From contig JBITNC010000002.1 of assembly GCA_050084985.1 (NCBI GenBank), positions 27,962,001 to 28,026,000 of the forward strand: 64,000 nt of DNA. Reading direction: 5' to 3'. Of this stretch, positions 44,787 to 57,832 are shown in pieces. The notes beneath the pieces are model-generated. The model was not told where the DNA came from and ran no database searches. It was given only the letters and a program-made list of their open reading frames with translations. Each line of letters opens with the position of its first letter. The stretch's first letter is position 1. The stretch is from Nageia nagi (lineage: Eukaryota; Pinophyta). Both the position numbers and the translations under genes were made by a program.

Positions 44787-46387
44787 CAAATTAAAGATTT
44801 TATAATTGTAAAATTTTTAGATTTGTCTAAAATTAAGCTTTTTCTAATTGTAAACTTTCTTAGTTTGACTAGGCCTTAAGTGTGGATTAGGTTAATAATA
44901 GGATGCTTATTTTAGTATTTATAGTTAGGGTTTTTATCTATAAATATGTAAGTACTCCATTAGAGAGGTTAAGGTATTACTCTTAAACATAAATTAGAGA
45001 TACACTTCAAGCCTCAATGAGCTTCAAGGTAGATTAGAAAAAGGTTATGGAAAGAGGAAGATTACAATAGTATTGATAGTAGGTAGATCACTTTGGTGAT
45101 AGGATTGAGCTGGATAATTCATTGTAAAGGATCTGAATAATTCTTATTGATTGATGGCTCTCAAGTGGCATAAAGTATAGGATATTCTTGTTGTAAGGGT
45201 TCTTGGATAGATTTCTATCTAGAAAGAATTCAAAAACTCATTTTATGGAACTTGGAGCTTAGTAGTATAGAGATTGTATGTAATAGATAATATGTGGTAA
45301 GGTTTCTTTATATTCAAAGAGGATATCGCAACTATTATATTACATGATTTTTCCCTTCAAGGGTTTGTATTGGTAATAATGCAAGAAAGAAAACCTTGGT
45401 AGATATAGCCAATATCGGGTGAACCATGTTATATCTTATGTTTCTCTATACTTGTAAGGTTTCTTTTATTGATATAATAATTTTTCAATTTTATTATTAG
45501 AATGGTTTTCTCTTAAGATCTTATTTTTATAGGCTAGATCCTAAAATTTGGTATCATAACATGTTTAGAGGATATCTCAAAAGGAAAGAAGGGTTTGTTT
45601 TGTTCAAGTGGAAGCATGACATAATATGAAAGAGAAAGTGTGCTAGGATCATAACCACTAATATAATAATAGAGATGAAGGATAAGAACCAAAATAAAGT
45701 GTAGTAGGTGACATGTTATAAAAGGTTTTTATACTTTTTAAGATCATGGAGATCTTGACTATGAATGATGACATGATCATTATCACTCTTTACAAGATTG
45801 CTAGTATGGAAAACTTAGTTTAAGACTATATTCATAATTTTGGAAGGATTTTTCATGCATGGTAAATGAGCTATTTGGTCCCTCCTCTTTTCTCTATCTC
45901 TTCTACAATTTTGGATATAGATTGGGTTGGAAAGGATATCTCTAAATAATTGTTCTTGACTACAAAATACCAGATATTAATGAAGCAATGGGAGCAATGA
46001 AGAGAAATAATATCTAAGGTTTGATCATGGCATATATCATATTATATATGTTTGAGATGTATCATATAATGCAATATTGGTAATTTGCATTATGTGTGAC
46101 CATGCTATTTGAGAAGACACATAATATGGATCTTATCATAGATGGTGATGTTGTAATCATCATGATGCATGGGCAATCATTAAGATATTGAAATATTACA
46201 ATTATGTGGTAGGTAAGATTATGTGTTGCTTATTTGTAATAGAAATAGTCCATGGATGACTTAGAGATGGTTCAAACCATGGATACAACAATCTGGAGGA
46301 GTTAACATTCCTTATTTGGTTGAAGAGTTATCTTCAATGGATGAAACAATGATGGAGTTGTTGTGAACCAATATCCAAGTGGGAGAT
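44787..46387 (+). mobile_element. Old copia element: rest of LTR, primer site, short interior
   Basis: 44787-45546 looks like the remainder of an LTR (TATAAATATG near 44941, GGGTGAACCATGTTA near 45419). It is followed by primer-site-like TGGTATCATAAC at 45549-45560. The interior up to 46377 is only about 0.8 kb, with no recognised domain, and ends in AAGTGGGAGAT (46377-46387), a classic copia polypurine tract. If the LTR began at 23543, the full LTR is about 910 bp and most of the interior was lost by deletion. Confidence 0.45.
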
Positions 46388-47300
46388 TATTAGGTTTTCA
46401 AATTTTGATCTCAAATAGTTTGTATATAGCTGATGAGTTCCAAAAATGCAAATTTTTATTCTATTTTTATGAATTATTAATCCTCCTTTTGTGATCCAAA
46501 AGACTCATCATGGTTTATATTTTCCTAAATATAATTCTCATTTAAGAATTGATGATGTTTATATTTTATGTGAGAAATATATATGTTATGCTTATTTTGT
46601 GTACATTCTTGTAGGTATTTTTCAATGTAGTTGTTATGTAGGAAAATAATTAAATATTATGGTGTTAAAGTTCTACTTGTAATTATATACAACGTTGATG
46701 TTTCTACAAGTTATGAATTGCTCATAATGATTTGCAACAAGAAGTTATTTAATTATAATAGGCCATGAATAGGAGTATCTTATTAAGTGAGGAAGGTTCT
46801 TGCATTGGCCTATAGGTGGACTTCTTCCACCTATAGACCATCAAACCTTAGCATGCTTCTCTCTTTCTTACGTTGGTTGTGTAATTTCTCCCTTCCAAAA
46901 TTGAACTTATTTCATGAAGGTGCATCAACATTCTAGAGGAACTCTCTTATAACTATCATTTTTTATCATTGAATACATGAAAATATAAATGACTTGATTT
47001 GTAAACAAGCTAGTATAATAGAATAATTAAAGGAGTGGTAAAGATAAATGATCATCTTTACTCCCTAATTATTGTTGTAATTATTTGATTACTGAAGTTT
47101 GTTACTCTTTAGATATGTAATATATACTTATCTAAAGAACATATATATGTATGTGTACATGGATATTTGTGATTGTGAAGGATAATATTATAAAAAGCTA
47201 GAATATGATGGTTTGTAATACTTCATTAAATCAATAAAGAGAATATCCCTTTTTCTCAATTTTTGAGTCTTTTCTAAGATAAATCTAACTCTAATTTGGG
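46388..47300 (+). repeat. Probable 3' LTR of the old copia element
   Basis: Starts TATTAGGTTTTCAAA right after the polypurine tract, resembling TGTTAGGTTTTGAAG at 23543. The right end is estimated from the other LTR length and is not defined by a clear CA edge or target duplication. Confidence 0.35.
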
Positions 47301-48260
47301 TATGGATCCACCCACATATTAGTTATATGGGGTCTTATAATCATCTTAGAAAAGAATTTTTGTATGTTCTAATATTGCTACATTCAATTGTTAGTAATTT
47401 GCTTTGGTACTTTGAGTTTCTTGAGCTAAAGTAAATTTCCTTGTCCAAAAGTTAAGTTATTTCTAGTATTCCTACTTTCATAGAATAGAGTCTTTCCAAC
47501 ATTGATTATTAAATTTTAGAAGATGATTTTCCTTATGTTAGAGTGCTACTTTTCAATTCTAGTATTCAATTATTTCTTTCAAAGTTATAGTATGTTTATA
47601 AAGATAAAGTGTTTTCATTAGAATAATAATTTCATCCATAGTATCAATCACCTTCTAATCCATATATATTGTGCAAGATCCTTTTAAATAATTCAACCTT
47701 AGATTTATGAATGAAATGACATATTACAGTATGTTTATAAAGATAAAGTGTTTTCATTAGAATAAGAATTTCACCCATAGTATCAATCACCTTCTAATTT
47801 GTATATATTTTGCAAGATCATTTTAAATAATTTGAACTTATATTGATGAATGAAATGACATATTGAAAACTAGTCATTTTTGGCATTGTTATCAAGTAAG
47901 ATGTCAAGATTATTGTATGATTGATCAAGTCAAAATGTTCATGAATGATGCCAAGGCATAGAAATGAGAAGGGTAAATTCATTCCTAAAAAAGGCTAAGG
48001 AAAAGAAAAAGGGAACCCTAAAAGGAACTTCATGAGGGAGAGGAACTCCAAGAGGTATTGGAAGAGAAATGACATAAGATGTTGGAAGAAGAGCAATGAG
48101 AGGAGGTAGAAGAAATGAATTTGTAGAATTGGAATCTCTAGCCCATTACCTTATCTTATGAACACTATAATAATTCTCTAGTGAGGAACCCACCATAGAG
48201 ATTGAATCTCCAACTATTGAAGGATCACTAAAAGTGTAGAGAAATGAGTTTTACCAAAAT
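47301..48260. other. AT-rich DNA with a tandem duplication, no gene
   Basis: No coding region recognised. It contains the 139-bp two-copy repeat described separately. The end part (48000-48250) is AG-rich and may be the leader of the minus-strand copia whose LTR starts at 48261, because a degenerate complement of the Met primer site (TTTTACCA) lies at 48250-48257. Confidence 0.45.
47589..47866. repeat. 139-bp tandem duplication (2 copies)
   Basis: 47589-47727 and 47728-47866 both start AGTATGTTTATAAAG and end in AATGAAATGACATATT. They have diverged at roughly one site in ten, so the duplication is not recent. Confidence 0.85.
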
Positions 48261-48586
48261 TGAAGGAAATAAGCCTAGACAACTAAATTCCTATTCTACT
48301 AAGAACACTTGAAATATCTCTATAATTCCTTAAGCATTAAGAATACAAAATCAAATTAGTATTCACACAAGATGACAAAATATAAAGTGGTTCCTCCAAT
48401 AATGGGATTACATCCACTAATCTAAGATCTTATTCTCAAATAGCACTCTCTTACAACAACTCACTTCTCCTACAACCTAGAGAAGAGCATAACTTTGCTT
48501 CAAACTTGAGTGAGTAATCTCAAGGAGAGGGCCCTATATTTATAGGCCAAATTCCTTCCTTGGATCACATTTTTAACTATTGTACA
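48261..48586 (-). repeat. Minus-strand copia LTR, first part (split)
   Basis: Begins TGAAGGAAATAAGCC on the plus strand, as the minus copia LTR at 40950 does. It has AAGTGGTTCCTCC and ATCCACTAA.CTAAGATCTT in common with that LTR, then TATAGGCCAAATTCC and TTGGATCAC in common with the reverse complement of the plus copia LTR. It breaks at GTACA (48582-48586) and resumes at 58835. Confidence 0.75.
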
Positions 48587-49555
48587 TGTAGGATTCCAAA
48601 ATGGGGTGTAAGGAGTTATGGAGACCCCACACTTGGGGTCCCTCTCCTCTTGGAAAGGCCCACATTACAATATCTAAATTATTGCTTCAAACATGATTAA
48701 ATAATTATAATAAATAAAAGGAGGTAGAACTTAGAGTTTTTCCTTTTTAGTGCAATATCCAAGACTCTAAATAACCTGCAAAATAAGAGATAAGAGGAGG
48801 CTTCTAAGTTCTAGGTCCTTAAGACCCTAGAACCATGCAAATATAGCTAGATAGCTTGTAAGCCTCAAAACCTTGAATCAATAAGGCACTAGAAGATAGC
48901 AGAATGCCTAAAATGAAAGCTAACATAATACTAAAATGGACTAACTAAAATATCCTATTCTAGCCTAAGTCTACTAGAGACTAGCCTAAAAAATTCTAAT
49001 ATGCAACCATACACCACTATAGTAATGATAAACATTAAAGGATATGTGATGTGAGCTCTTAAATGTCCCTTCAAACCTTCAAAAACATTCAAAATATATA
49101 TTAGTACCAATAAAACCAAATCCAAATGAGTTACCTAATGTTTCTTGCAAGATGAAGACAAAAATCCTCTTTTTGTTGCCTTTGAAAGTGATGGGTGAAG
49201 CTCCAAATGGAAGGTTTGAGGCCAAAAGCTTGAGTAGAAATTTTGAAGTATGCAAGACAATAAGAAGTCACAAGGTATTCATTGTGCTAAGTGAGAGATT
49301 GGTGGGAAAATATATTTTTTATTTAACTATTATACAAGACTAATCAGTGGGCCAATTAGGGTTTTGACCTAAGCAATGGGTTGGTTAGGGTTCAAAGTGA
49401 TAAGGTGGTAACAAAAGGCTAAGTTACCAAAATCAGCCATGCGAATAGGATCAAGATAGGAAAAAGAGTTGATGAGATCATGATGAACTACAAGATAGAC
49501 TAAATCATCACAAATAAACTAAGCTAGATGAATGAATGATTTTTAGGTATCTTCA
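48587..49555 (-). repeat. 3' LTR of the minus-strand gypsy
   Basis: On the plus strand it starts TGTAGGATTCC and ends GGTATCTTCA, and is co-linear with 57833-58829 over its whole length. The frame at 49152-49343 is LTR sequence; the other LTR carries the same stretch. Confidence 0.88.
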
Positions 49556-52500
49556 GATGCCACTTTTATGCCAATTTTTGTTAGATGCAAAATAATATTT
49601 CTAGAGATGCAAAATGTGATGCAAAAATAGGTGAAGTGTGTGCAATGTGATAATGATGGGATGTGATTGATAATGATTAGATTGTAGCACATAGGCATGT
49701 GATGCCTAAATAAGAGACCATGGTGAGTGATAAATAATGCAAGTACTAAAGCGATCAACATAAGTGATAGATGCAAGATAAATATGCTTGATTTTACAAA
49801 AAATAGATCGTACCTATTAGGGTGCTTGATAGGACAACATGATTGAGATTGTAAAAACATAGGTGATTATATCCCCTTTAAGCAAGAAGATGGGTGAATT
49901 AGGTACTAGGATAGGGACTCAAGCATCTTACTGATCGATGAGAAAAAGGGTAGAAGGGATAAAATAAAAAATGATGAAAGGAGTCAAAAGCGGCTAGCTA
50001 GTCTACTGCAGACTAGTTTGAACTAGCCAATGAGATGGCTAACTAACTGGAAGGATGGCTAGGATGTGGGGAGAATAATATAAAAAAGTTAACTCTTTTT
50101 TTAATTTTTCACACTTACCTTCATGTGAACAGACCTCTGACCTAGAGAGAACATTCCTTTCCCAAGTGTAGTATATTGACAAGGAGATGACGAGGAGAGA
50201 TGAAAACTTAATCAAGATGATTAATTGGGTCAATCCAACATATGAGTAAGTAACCCATAACTTGAACATTTTGAATTCTAAAACTATATATAATTAGCTC
50301 ACATACATATTAACAGACAAAATACAATTTATGTTTATTTTTTACAATTAAAAATGGCTAAAAATGGACTAAACCTTAAAAATATATGAAACCTAAGGCA
50401 TCATTTTATGGACAAAATAGGAGATAAAAATGGATAAACTTGCATTCAAAATTGTTGTAGGAGTGTCTAGAATATTTTTTTGGATTAGATTTTTATTTTA
50501 AGAACTTAGGGCACAAGGTCATTAGCAACTTTCTACTACCAAATACTAGTGGGCATAGGATCCCCTGAAATCTATTGAACATAGTTTAAGATATCATGGA
50601 GGAGAGAGTCGTATATGAATGGTTCCCAAATATCCTCCAATAGACTTACAGATAATTGGATGATCACCATAGAGGTAGGGTTAGGATTACATGATACTTA
50701 TTGATTCAAATCTAGGAATGGGAGTACGTGCATGTTGTAGGACCCCGTAGCTTGGCTTACAACATTCACAGCATAACAAAGGTTGACCATATGCCTTTTT
50801 TTAAGCCTAAGAGCATGATTCACCTAAGAGAAAACCCTAAAAGGGGATGTACACTTGGCATAGGAGTATGTTGGTGAGCCTGTACATGAAGGATGTGATT
50901 TAAAATCCTTGGAGAGAAGGCCTAAAATGGGTTGAGGATGTAGAGGATTTGGTGTGAGTGTGCTAATCCTATGACCTACATGGGAAGAGGCCCAAATATT
51001 TAAAGGTATATAGCTAGGAGTCAGTTACCCAACAACATGAGATTACATAGGGAAACCTATCAAAATGGTACTACATGGAGTTGGATTTTGATCCAGATGC
51101 AAGGATGGACATACCCAACATCAATGATGTAGATACTATAATGGAGTACAATGCATGGTGGGCTCCTTAGAGGGAGTAGGTAGTTATAGGAGGGGAATTG
51201 TAGGCACCACCACCAACAACAAGAGGAGAATAGGGATAGGGATAGGTAGTAATTGGAGTAGCACCTACAACTGTAGCACCATCACCTATAAGATTGGTAA
51301 TTGGGAAGCCAATGAAAAGAGAGGTCATAAATTTGATGATGATCCATTTGATCAAGCAATATTTGATGTGGTGATGGGCACCTTTATAGGGGAGCAAGAG
51401 GCTCATAAGGTAGAGATTTTAGAAAATAATGATCATGCACTAAGCAAGAGGGATGTTGCCTTATACTAGAGGGATACAATCATAACTAAGAGAGATACAA
51501 TGATAACATATAGGGATATGTTATAGTCATAGGTGGTAGGGTTACATGCACAACTTGATGCAAACTTGGTTGAGGGGTGATGTTAGACTCAACTGTTGGT
51601 AGCCATAATGAGGATACAAGTGCCATGCTCAGAGGTAGGCATGTAGATTGATGATATACCATAGAGGGATAGGCCAATGTAGCTACATAGATTGATAGTA
51701 CCATGATCAACCAATAAGAATATCATATGGTGATGGATTAGTGCCAATAGAAGGCAATGAGGGCACTCACCTTTCATGAATAGCTAGTGGAAATAAGGAT
51801 ATTATGATAGAGCTTGTGTCTGGTAGGAGTATCCAATCAAGGAGCCAGATCCAAAGTAATATGATGATGACTATTCATAGTGTGCGATGCTCTAGTAGTA
51901 GCTGCTCCATGAGGGTAGGCCCATAAAATGGATTTTTAGAGTACCCCAAACATTAGGTGGGGACACAAGGATAGGGGGAGCGAAGGGGTCAGGCGAGACA
52001 TCGATTTCCCCTAGACATATTCAAAGCATACAGGAGTAGAGACCTAGACTATATAGACTACATTTGGACCATGATTTCTTATCAAGCACCTAGAAGCACA
52101 CAATTTTGATTAGTTTTGTATTTTTGAGCATGTACATGCAGGTTTATGATTATGTATGTAGGTATTCTTTTGCTACATGATATGACACCTTTATGTTTGA
52201 CTTTTCTATATGTATGCATTGTGGCTATGAGATAGATGGATATGTATTATTTTGATACTTATGCTATATGATATGACACTATGTTACATGCTTATGTGTT
52301 TTGAATGGATGCATTTACTCTTATGCTATACTGATTTTTACTTATATGCCATGTATGAGACAATGAATGTATGTAACAAAGCTAAAATGAACCCTACATG
52401 AACATGAAAATGACCTAAAAAAGGAAGACCTAAAATGATGTGAAATGGATCTAAAATGAACATAAAAGGAACATAAAATGAACTAGTGTGTTAAATCACA

Positions 52501-54530
52501 TCACTTGGAAAATGAACATGTATGTCTAAACACACAACATGACAAGTAAAAAATGAAAAACTCAAATGATAATATGGTGAAAAATCACAATAGATAATGA
52601 TAAATGTTAAAACTAAAAATAAGCATGAAAGTGCTAAATAATAAAACAAACAAACATAATAACAAACAAAAGATGAGAACAAAAATGCCTGGAGAAAGAT
52701 ACAAATAGACTAAAAGATAATAAAAAATAAAAAATGATATAAATGATAACAAGAGAATATACAAAAATAAACAAACCATAATGACAAACAATGCTAAAAA
52801 AAAAAAGTAAGATAAGTCAAAAATATTGTCAAAATGCTATCAAATTTTCATAGAAATAACACGTAAAAGGAGGCAGAAGACATACCGCAAGGACCCCCTC
52901 AAAATACTCAACTTACATTGATCATGACCAATAAATTCACATACTAATTCTAGGAAACTAGTGAAAGACAACTAAATTGGACCAAAATTGAACCAAAGTG
53001 AAAATGACACTTTTGAAAAATGAAAAATTGTGAAATTCGATAGATAATAACAAATGACCACATTAACGATTTGATGAACTACTTGGAAACATTGATAGAG
53101 AGTAATATGATCTAACCACAGGATCAAATGGTTTGAAAGCTAGAGTCTATTTGGCCTATTTATGAATTCCAAATTGAAGGCAACTTATGAAGGTGCGACA
53201 TCCTTTAGTGGCCACTGAAAAGGTGTCATTCCAAGTAGCCTCGGAATTGGCTTTCAAAAATACATCAAATAATGAGTTATGAACTTAAACTTTGATATGA
53301 TGATCACATTTATATCAAAAAAGGATAAAAAAATTACAAATATAAAAATAAAGAGCATTTGATGCACCAAAAAGACAAATCAAATAGCCAATTTTCATAG
53401 GTGTCAAATTTTAAGACCTACATCCCTAAAATTTGAAACTACAACAAACGACTTCGAAATGTGATGAAATTTAATGAGGTGACTCAAAATGATATAAAAG
53501 GAACACATAAGATTAAGTTTAAAAAATAGACCATGACTGACCATGTTTGCATGCATGCACACCAAGGCACCACACAAGACAATGTAGCAACTTAAGGCTA
53601 GCAAAAAATTACCAAAATAAGCAAAAGAGATAAAAGAAAAGTTATCAACATGAAGACCTATGATAAATAAAGTGACTAAATACTAAAAAATGACTAGAGC
53701 AAATGATAAGCCATAAAAACACAAGCAACAAAAATGGCAAAAAAGCTAAATGACAAGATAAGAGATGTGATGTCGAAGGAGGCCAAAACATGTCTCGAGT
53801 CATCTGTAACATAAGGATTTTCCTCAAAAACCATGATAGTTACAACCTATGGTCAAACTCAAGGGAATGATGAAAGGAAACCCAAAATGGCTTTGACCCA
53901 AGTGGTTATGTCCTCATCGAGAATTACGGATGGGATAAGATGATGAGATAATGAATGGACATAAAATGATGTTAGTGATAGGACATGATGCAAGAAATGA
54001 AAAAATATTATCTAGAATCTTCTAAGAACATAAGGGATTGACTTCCATGCATGTTAAAGATTATACTTGCTCTACTAAGGATTTGAGAGATAATGTCCAA
54101 CAGTCAACCCTAGAGGAGGACCAAGATTGATACCAAACCATAACATGATTGATGCAAGGGATGAAGCATGATGGCACATGCATAAATGAAGAAAGGAGAT
54201 GAAACAAGGTGGTTAGGATATGAGTGACTATGGTCCTACCCCATAGTGCACACAAGTGCAAAACCATTAAAGGAGGGATAGACTCGAGCATTTATTCGTA
54301 GTGAGGTGATTCAAAATACACAAGGGGATGAATGACACAAAGTGATAAAATGCTTGAGAGGGATACAAGTACCTATATATAAGATACCATCTCCCAATTA
54401 GGGGTGGATGAGAATATGAAGGTGATAAGGATGACATGAACAAAGAGATAAAATAAAAGATGACACAATAAAACATGATAAGTGATAATCAAGCATAAAA
54501 AGGATGAAGATGGATGATATTGATAGGTTC
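49556..54530. other. Long 3' region of the minus-strand gypsy
   Basis: Nearly 5 kb between the integrase tail and the 3' LTR. 50540-52060 has a less AT-rich texture and plus-strand phrases such as MVPKYPPIDLQIIG, ELDFDPDARMDIPNIND and repeated RD(T/M)I..RD that look like an old coding region antisense to the element, with many stops (open part 51155-51469). I could not assign it. 52380-53600 is A-rich with repeated ACCTAAAATGA and AACATAAAA words. Additional antisense frames near the 3' LTR are known from some plant gypsy elements; linking this one to them is inference. Confidence 0.45.
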
Positions 54531-54539
54531 AATTTCTTC

Positions 54540-54850
54540 CCTTCTTTCTAAATTAGCAAGATGTTACATACTTAAACCAATCTTGCACTTAATGATGTAG
54601 GGGCCTAGCCAATTGGGGGCAAACTTGTCCCTAAGAGGACACTTGAGATGGCACTGTTGTTGGTTCTCTTTGAGAATAAGATTATCAAATTGGAACTCAT
54701 AAGATTGGACTTTCTTGTTAAATGCTTGCTTATTATGCTATTGATAAATATTATGATGCTCAATTGCATTGATGCACCTCTCATCAAGAAAAGTAAGTTG
54801 GTCCAACTGAGCTTGATGATCCATAAGAGAAATTGGACTTGCCTTGATTA
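54540..54850 (-). pseudogene. Gypsy integrase C-terminal fragment
   Basis: On the minus strand: QLDQLTFLDERCINAIEHHN, then NKKVQSYEFQFDNLIL and RDKFAPNWLGPYIIK. This is the run-up to and core of the GPY-type C-terminal region of gypsy integrase (usual form F-N-K-x-V ... G-D-L-V-L ... K-F-x-P-N-W-E-G-P-Y). The catalytic core that should precede it is absent; gag-like sequence lies immediately upstream in another frame. Confidence 0.75.
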
Positions 54851-56388
54851 TTAAGCCTTTGCTCCATCTCTTGTAACTTTTTAAGAATCTCATCATGAGG
54901 AGTGGATGGAGGAAAGAATCCAACAAACCTAATAGCCTATAGCTTGATAATAATTGATTACTTGTTGTTTCCCTTGAAGTTGATAAAATAGTTGAGTTGA
55001 GGCAACATTTACTTGTTGTGTATGATGGGGTTGATCTACAAACACTTGTGCCACTTGGTTATGCAAACCTTAAGGATGAAATTGAGCTTGTCCAAGAGAT
55101 GGATCTTGGACATTTTGAAAATACTGGAAATATTTTTGCATAGAAGTAAGCTCCCTTGGTTTAGCACCAAAATATGCTTGTGTATGATTAGGATTTTTAG
55201 AATTAGCATATTTAGGTAAAACAACTTTAGAATAAGAAGGAGCTTGAGATACAACATTAATGTGCACCCTACGTTAGGGAACTTTGGTTAACACATATGA
55301 TAGAATGATCTCTTGAATATTAGGATTAATCATGTTGCTAGGTGCTATAGGCTCTTATTGATAAGATAAATAAGGTTGGTCAACCATAGAAACTTGGGGA
55401 GGGGTTACAATCCTCAAGACTTATGGATTAATATGTTGTGCTAATCATTTGGCTTTTTCAAGCCTATACCACTCTTCAAACATTGGGGCTTTCTCCTCAT
55501 TATCATGATGAGGAGCGTTTGATGGTCTCAAAGTGGTTGATTCAACTTATGGATGAGAAGATTGGACCAAAGGATCCACATGAGAAATCAATGGATCTGG
55601 CAAGGTTGATGAAACTTGTTGAGCTTAGCTAGGAGGCCAAGGAGGAGGAAAAAAGTAGATCAATTTATTCTCTCCATATCATCTTGGAAAAGACATTTTT
55701 GGGCCTTCAACTTAAATAAACCAATAGCAAGAGGATCACGAGGTTCATGTGGTGGAGGTTAAATATAGGAAGATGGCATTTTGGATGGTGGAGGATTTCC
55801 ATAGGTAGGATCATAATGGTAAATGATATTATAAGGATTGAGAAGGGAATATGTTTTTGGGTTATGGAGTGAAGTTGCCAAAGTGATAACATGGGGAAAG
55901 GAAGGAGAAGGTAAGGGTTGTGACACCCTTATCTCTTCTTCCAAGGGAGGTGGTGGATTGGCCAAAGGTTGGCTTTCCATTTTAACCACATAAGGAGATG
56001 TAGGCCTAAAAATCAAAGGTTTTTTAGCCTTAAACTAATGAAAAAAACTATTGGATATGAGGATCACTCAAGAAGATTTTCCCCTCAATAGGAGGATTAT
56101 CATGAATGGCTTCCAATTGTGTGGAGAGCTAGCATCACCATACAAGAGATTCTTACATAGACTTGCTTGCAAGTCTTTGTGAAATTATTTATCCTCTTGA
56201 TGGAATGGGATGGAAGCATATCTAGGTGAAGAATATGGGACCTAATATCGTTGAGGAACATGAAGTGAAAGTGGTTGAGATATATTAGGTGAAGGTGGTT
56301 GAGAAGGAGGGTTGGATTGTGAGGATCTAGTTTGTCTAGGCCTTAATTGTGCTCCAGTATCTATTGAACTATGGGATTCACCTTTCAT
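54845..56388 (-). pseudogene. Degraded gag-like region of the minus-strand gypsy
   Basis: Begins at a minus-strand ATG near 56388 (MKGESHSSIDTGAQLRPRQT), followed by a Pro/Ser-rich stretch (SNPPSQPPSPNISQPLSLHV). Then come HNWKPFMI, FRPTSPYVVKMESQPLANPP and DPLAIGLFKLKAQKC (55700-56016), and near the end STPHDEILKKLQEMEQRLNN (about 54900). Composition and position after the leader suit a gag precursor, but no zinc knuckle or retrotransposon-gag signature was certain. Multiple stops and frame changes. Confidence 0.5.
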
Positions 56389-57832
56389 ACTAGGAACACA
56401 AATGAAGACTTAAAAAATAAATATAAAACAAAACAAAATTTCCCAATGGCACCACATAAGTGAAAGAAAATAAACACAAAACCTAAAATTTTGTTATGAT
56501 CTTTTTTTAATGTATACAAAATTAAGGCACACAACCTTAAGATGATCTTTTCAAGATATCATTCCTATATGCAAGATAGCAATAGTGATTATCTTGTCTA
56601 GTTGCTTCTTTTCCAATTAGAATAATTATCTTGTTAATGAGATAAATTTTGGATATGATTGTAAATTCTAACTCTTTTTAGTTTTTCTAGAGTTGATTCT
56701 AGTCAAGCATTTTTGGGTAAGGATCGATCTTTAGTGGTGTGAATCATTTGTCAAGGGTAGTCAGGTACCTCGATGACATGCATTGCTAATAAAGGGGGGC
56801 TCCCACCTTGATGATGAAATTCAAGTATGGGTTAGGCCATGGTGATGAAATCCACATGCCCTAGATACTCCCTAGGATTGTGAGAACTTTAATGCAAGTA
56901 TGATAAAGCAAATATGAGATGCAACTAAACCCTTTAATATTTACCTTTCCCTTTTCAAATTAAAGAACAAAATTATTTCAAAAATAAATCACTCCCACCC
57001 AAGGATGATTTTGATTTCGCTAATGCAAGAAAGAGAGTAAAATATTTTTCTTATTTTTTAATTTTCTTTTTCTTTCACTAGCAAAATAAAGCAAATTAAA
57101 GCAAATAACAACCTTAGGATGCACACAACACATAAAACCTAGTCTAAAGCATGACAAAAGAGGGGTATAGGCCTAGGAGGCTCCCAATCCAAGCTCCCAT
57201 TAGGTACAATACATGTAATACATGCTTTGATCCTATCTGATGTGCTATAGACCAATTAGTAGTACCAATCGGTGGGCCAATCAAATAGTCAACTAGTCGG
57301 TAACAATGGTACCTAAAGAATTTAAAAATTTAAGTTTAAAAAGTGTAAAGTAAAATATTGAATATACAACCCAAGATTTCAAATGTTGGCAATGGACTTC
57401 TGCCACCTACTTACAAGGTCAAAAATCTATGACACTTGCTAAAAATTAAATAAACTATCTCAAAACCCTAAAATAAATCTAATCGATACGGACTAAATTG
57501 GTTATAGAAGAGGAACCATAAAGGTGAAAACTAGCTAACAATTTGTGCATCCAAACCCTAATTTTTATGCTTAAGACTAGCTAGACTCTATTAATCTATT
57601 TGTAGTAAACCAAATACCATTCTGTTGACTTTCACATTTCTATATTTTTAGGGTTTCATTTGAGATTAATCAAGAATGTTCCCTAAGAAAATTAGACTGA
57701 TTCAATATGCATACATATCTAAAAATGCAGAAAGAAAGGGTCAAAGAAAATAATTAAAAATAAGAAGGGGATGTAAAACTCCTTTATGTTGCAAATATTG
57801 AACCAAGAGAGGTCCCACCATGATCACCAATT

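Noticed and set aside
52491-52791. Antisense hydrophobic frames resembling membrane proteins
   Set aside because: Phe/Leu/Tyr-rich because the plus strand is A-rich; repetitive low-complexity DNA in the gypsy 3' region.
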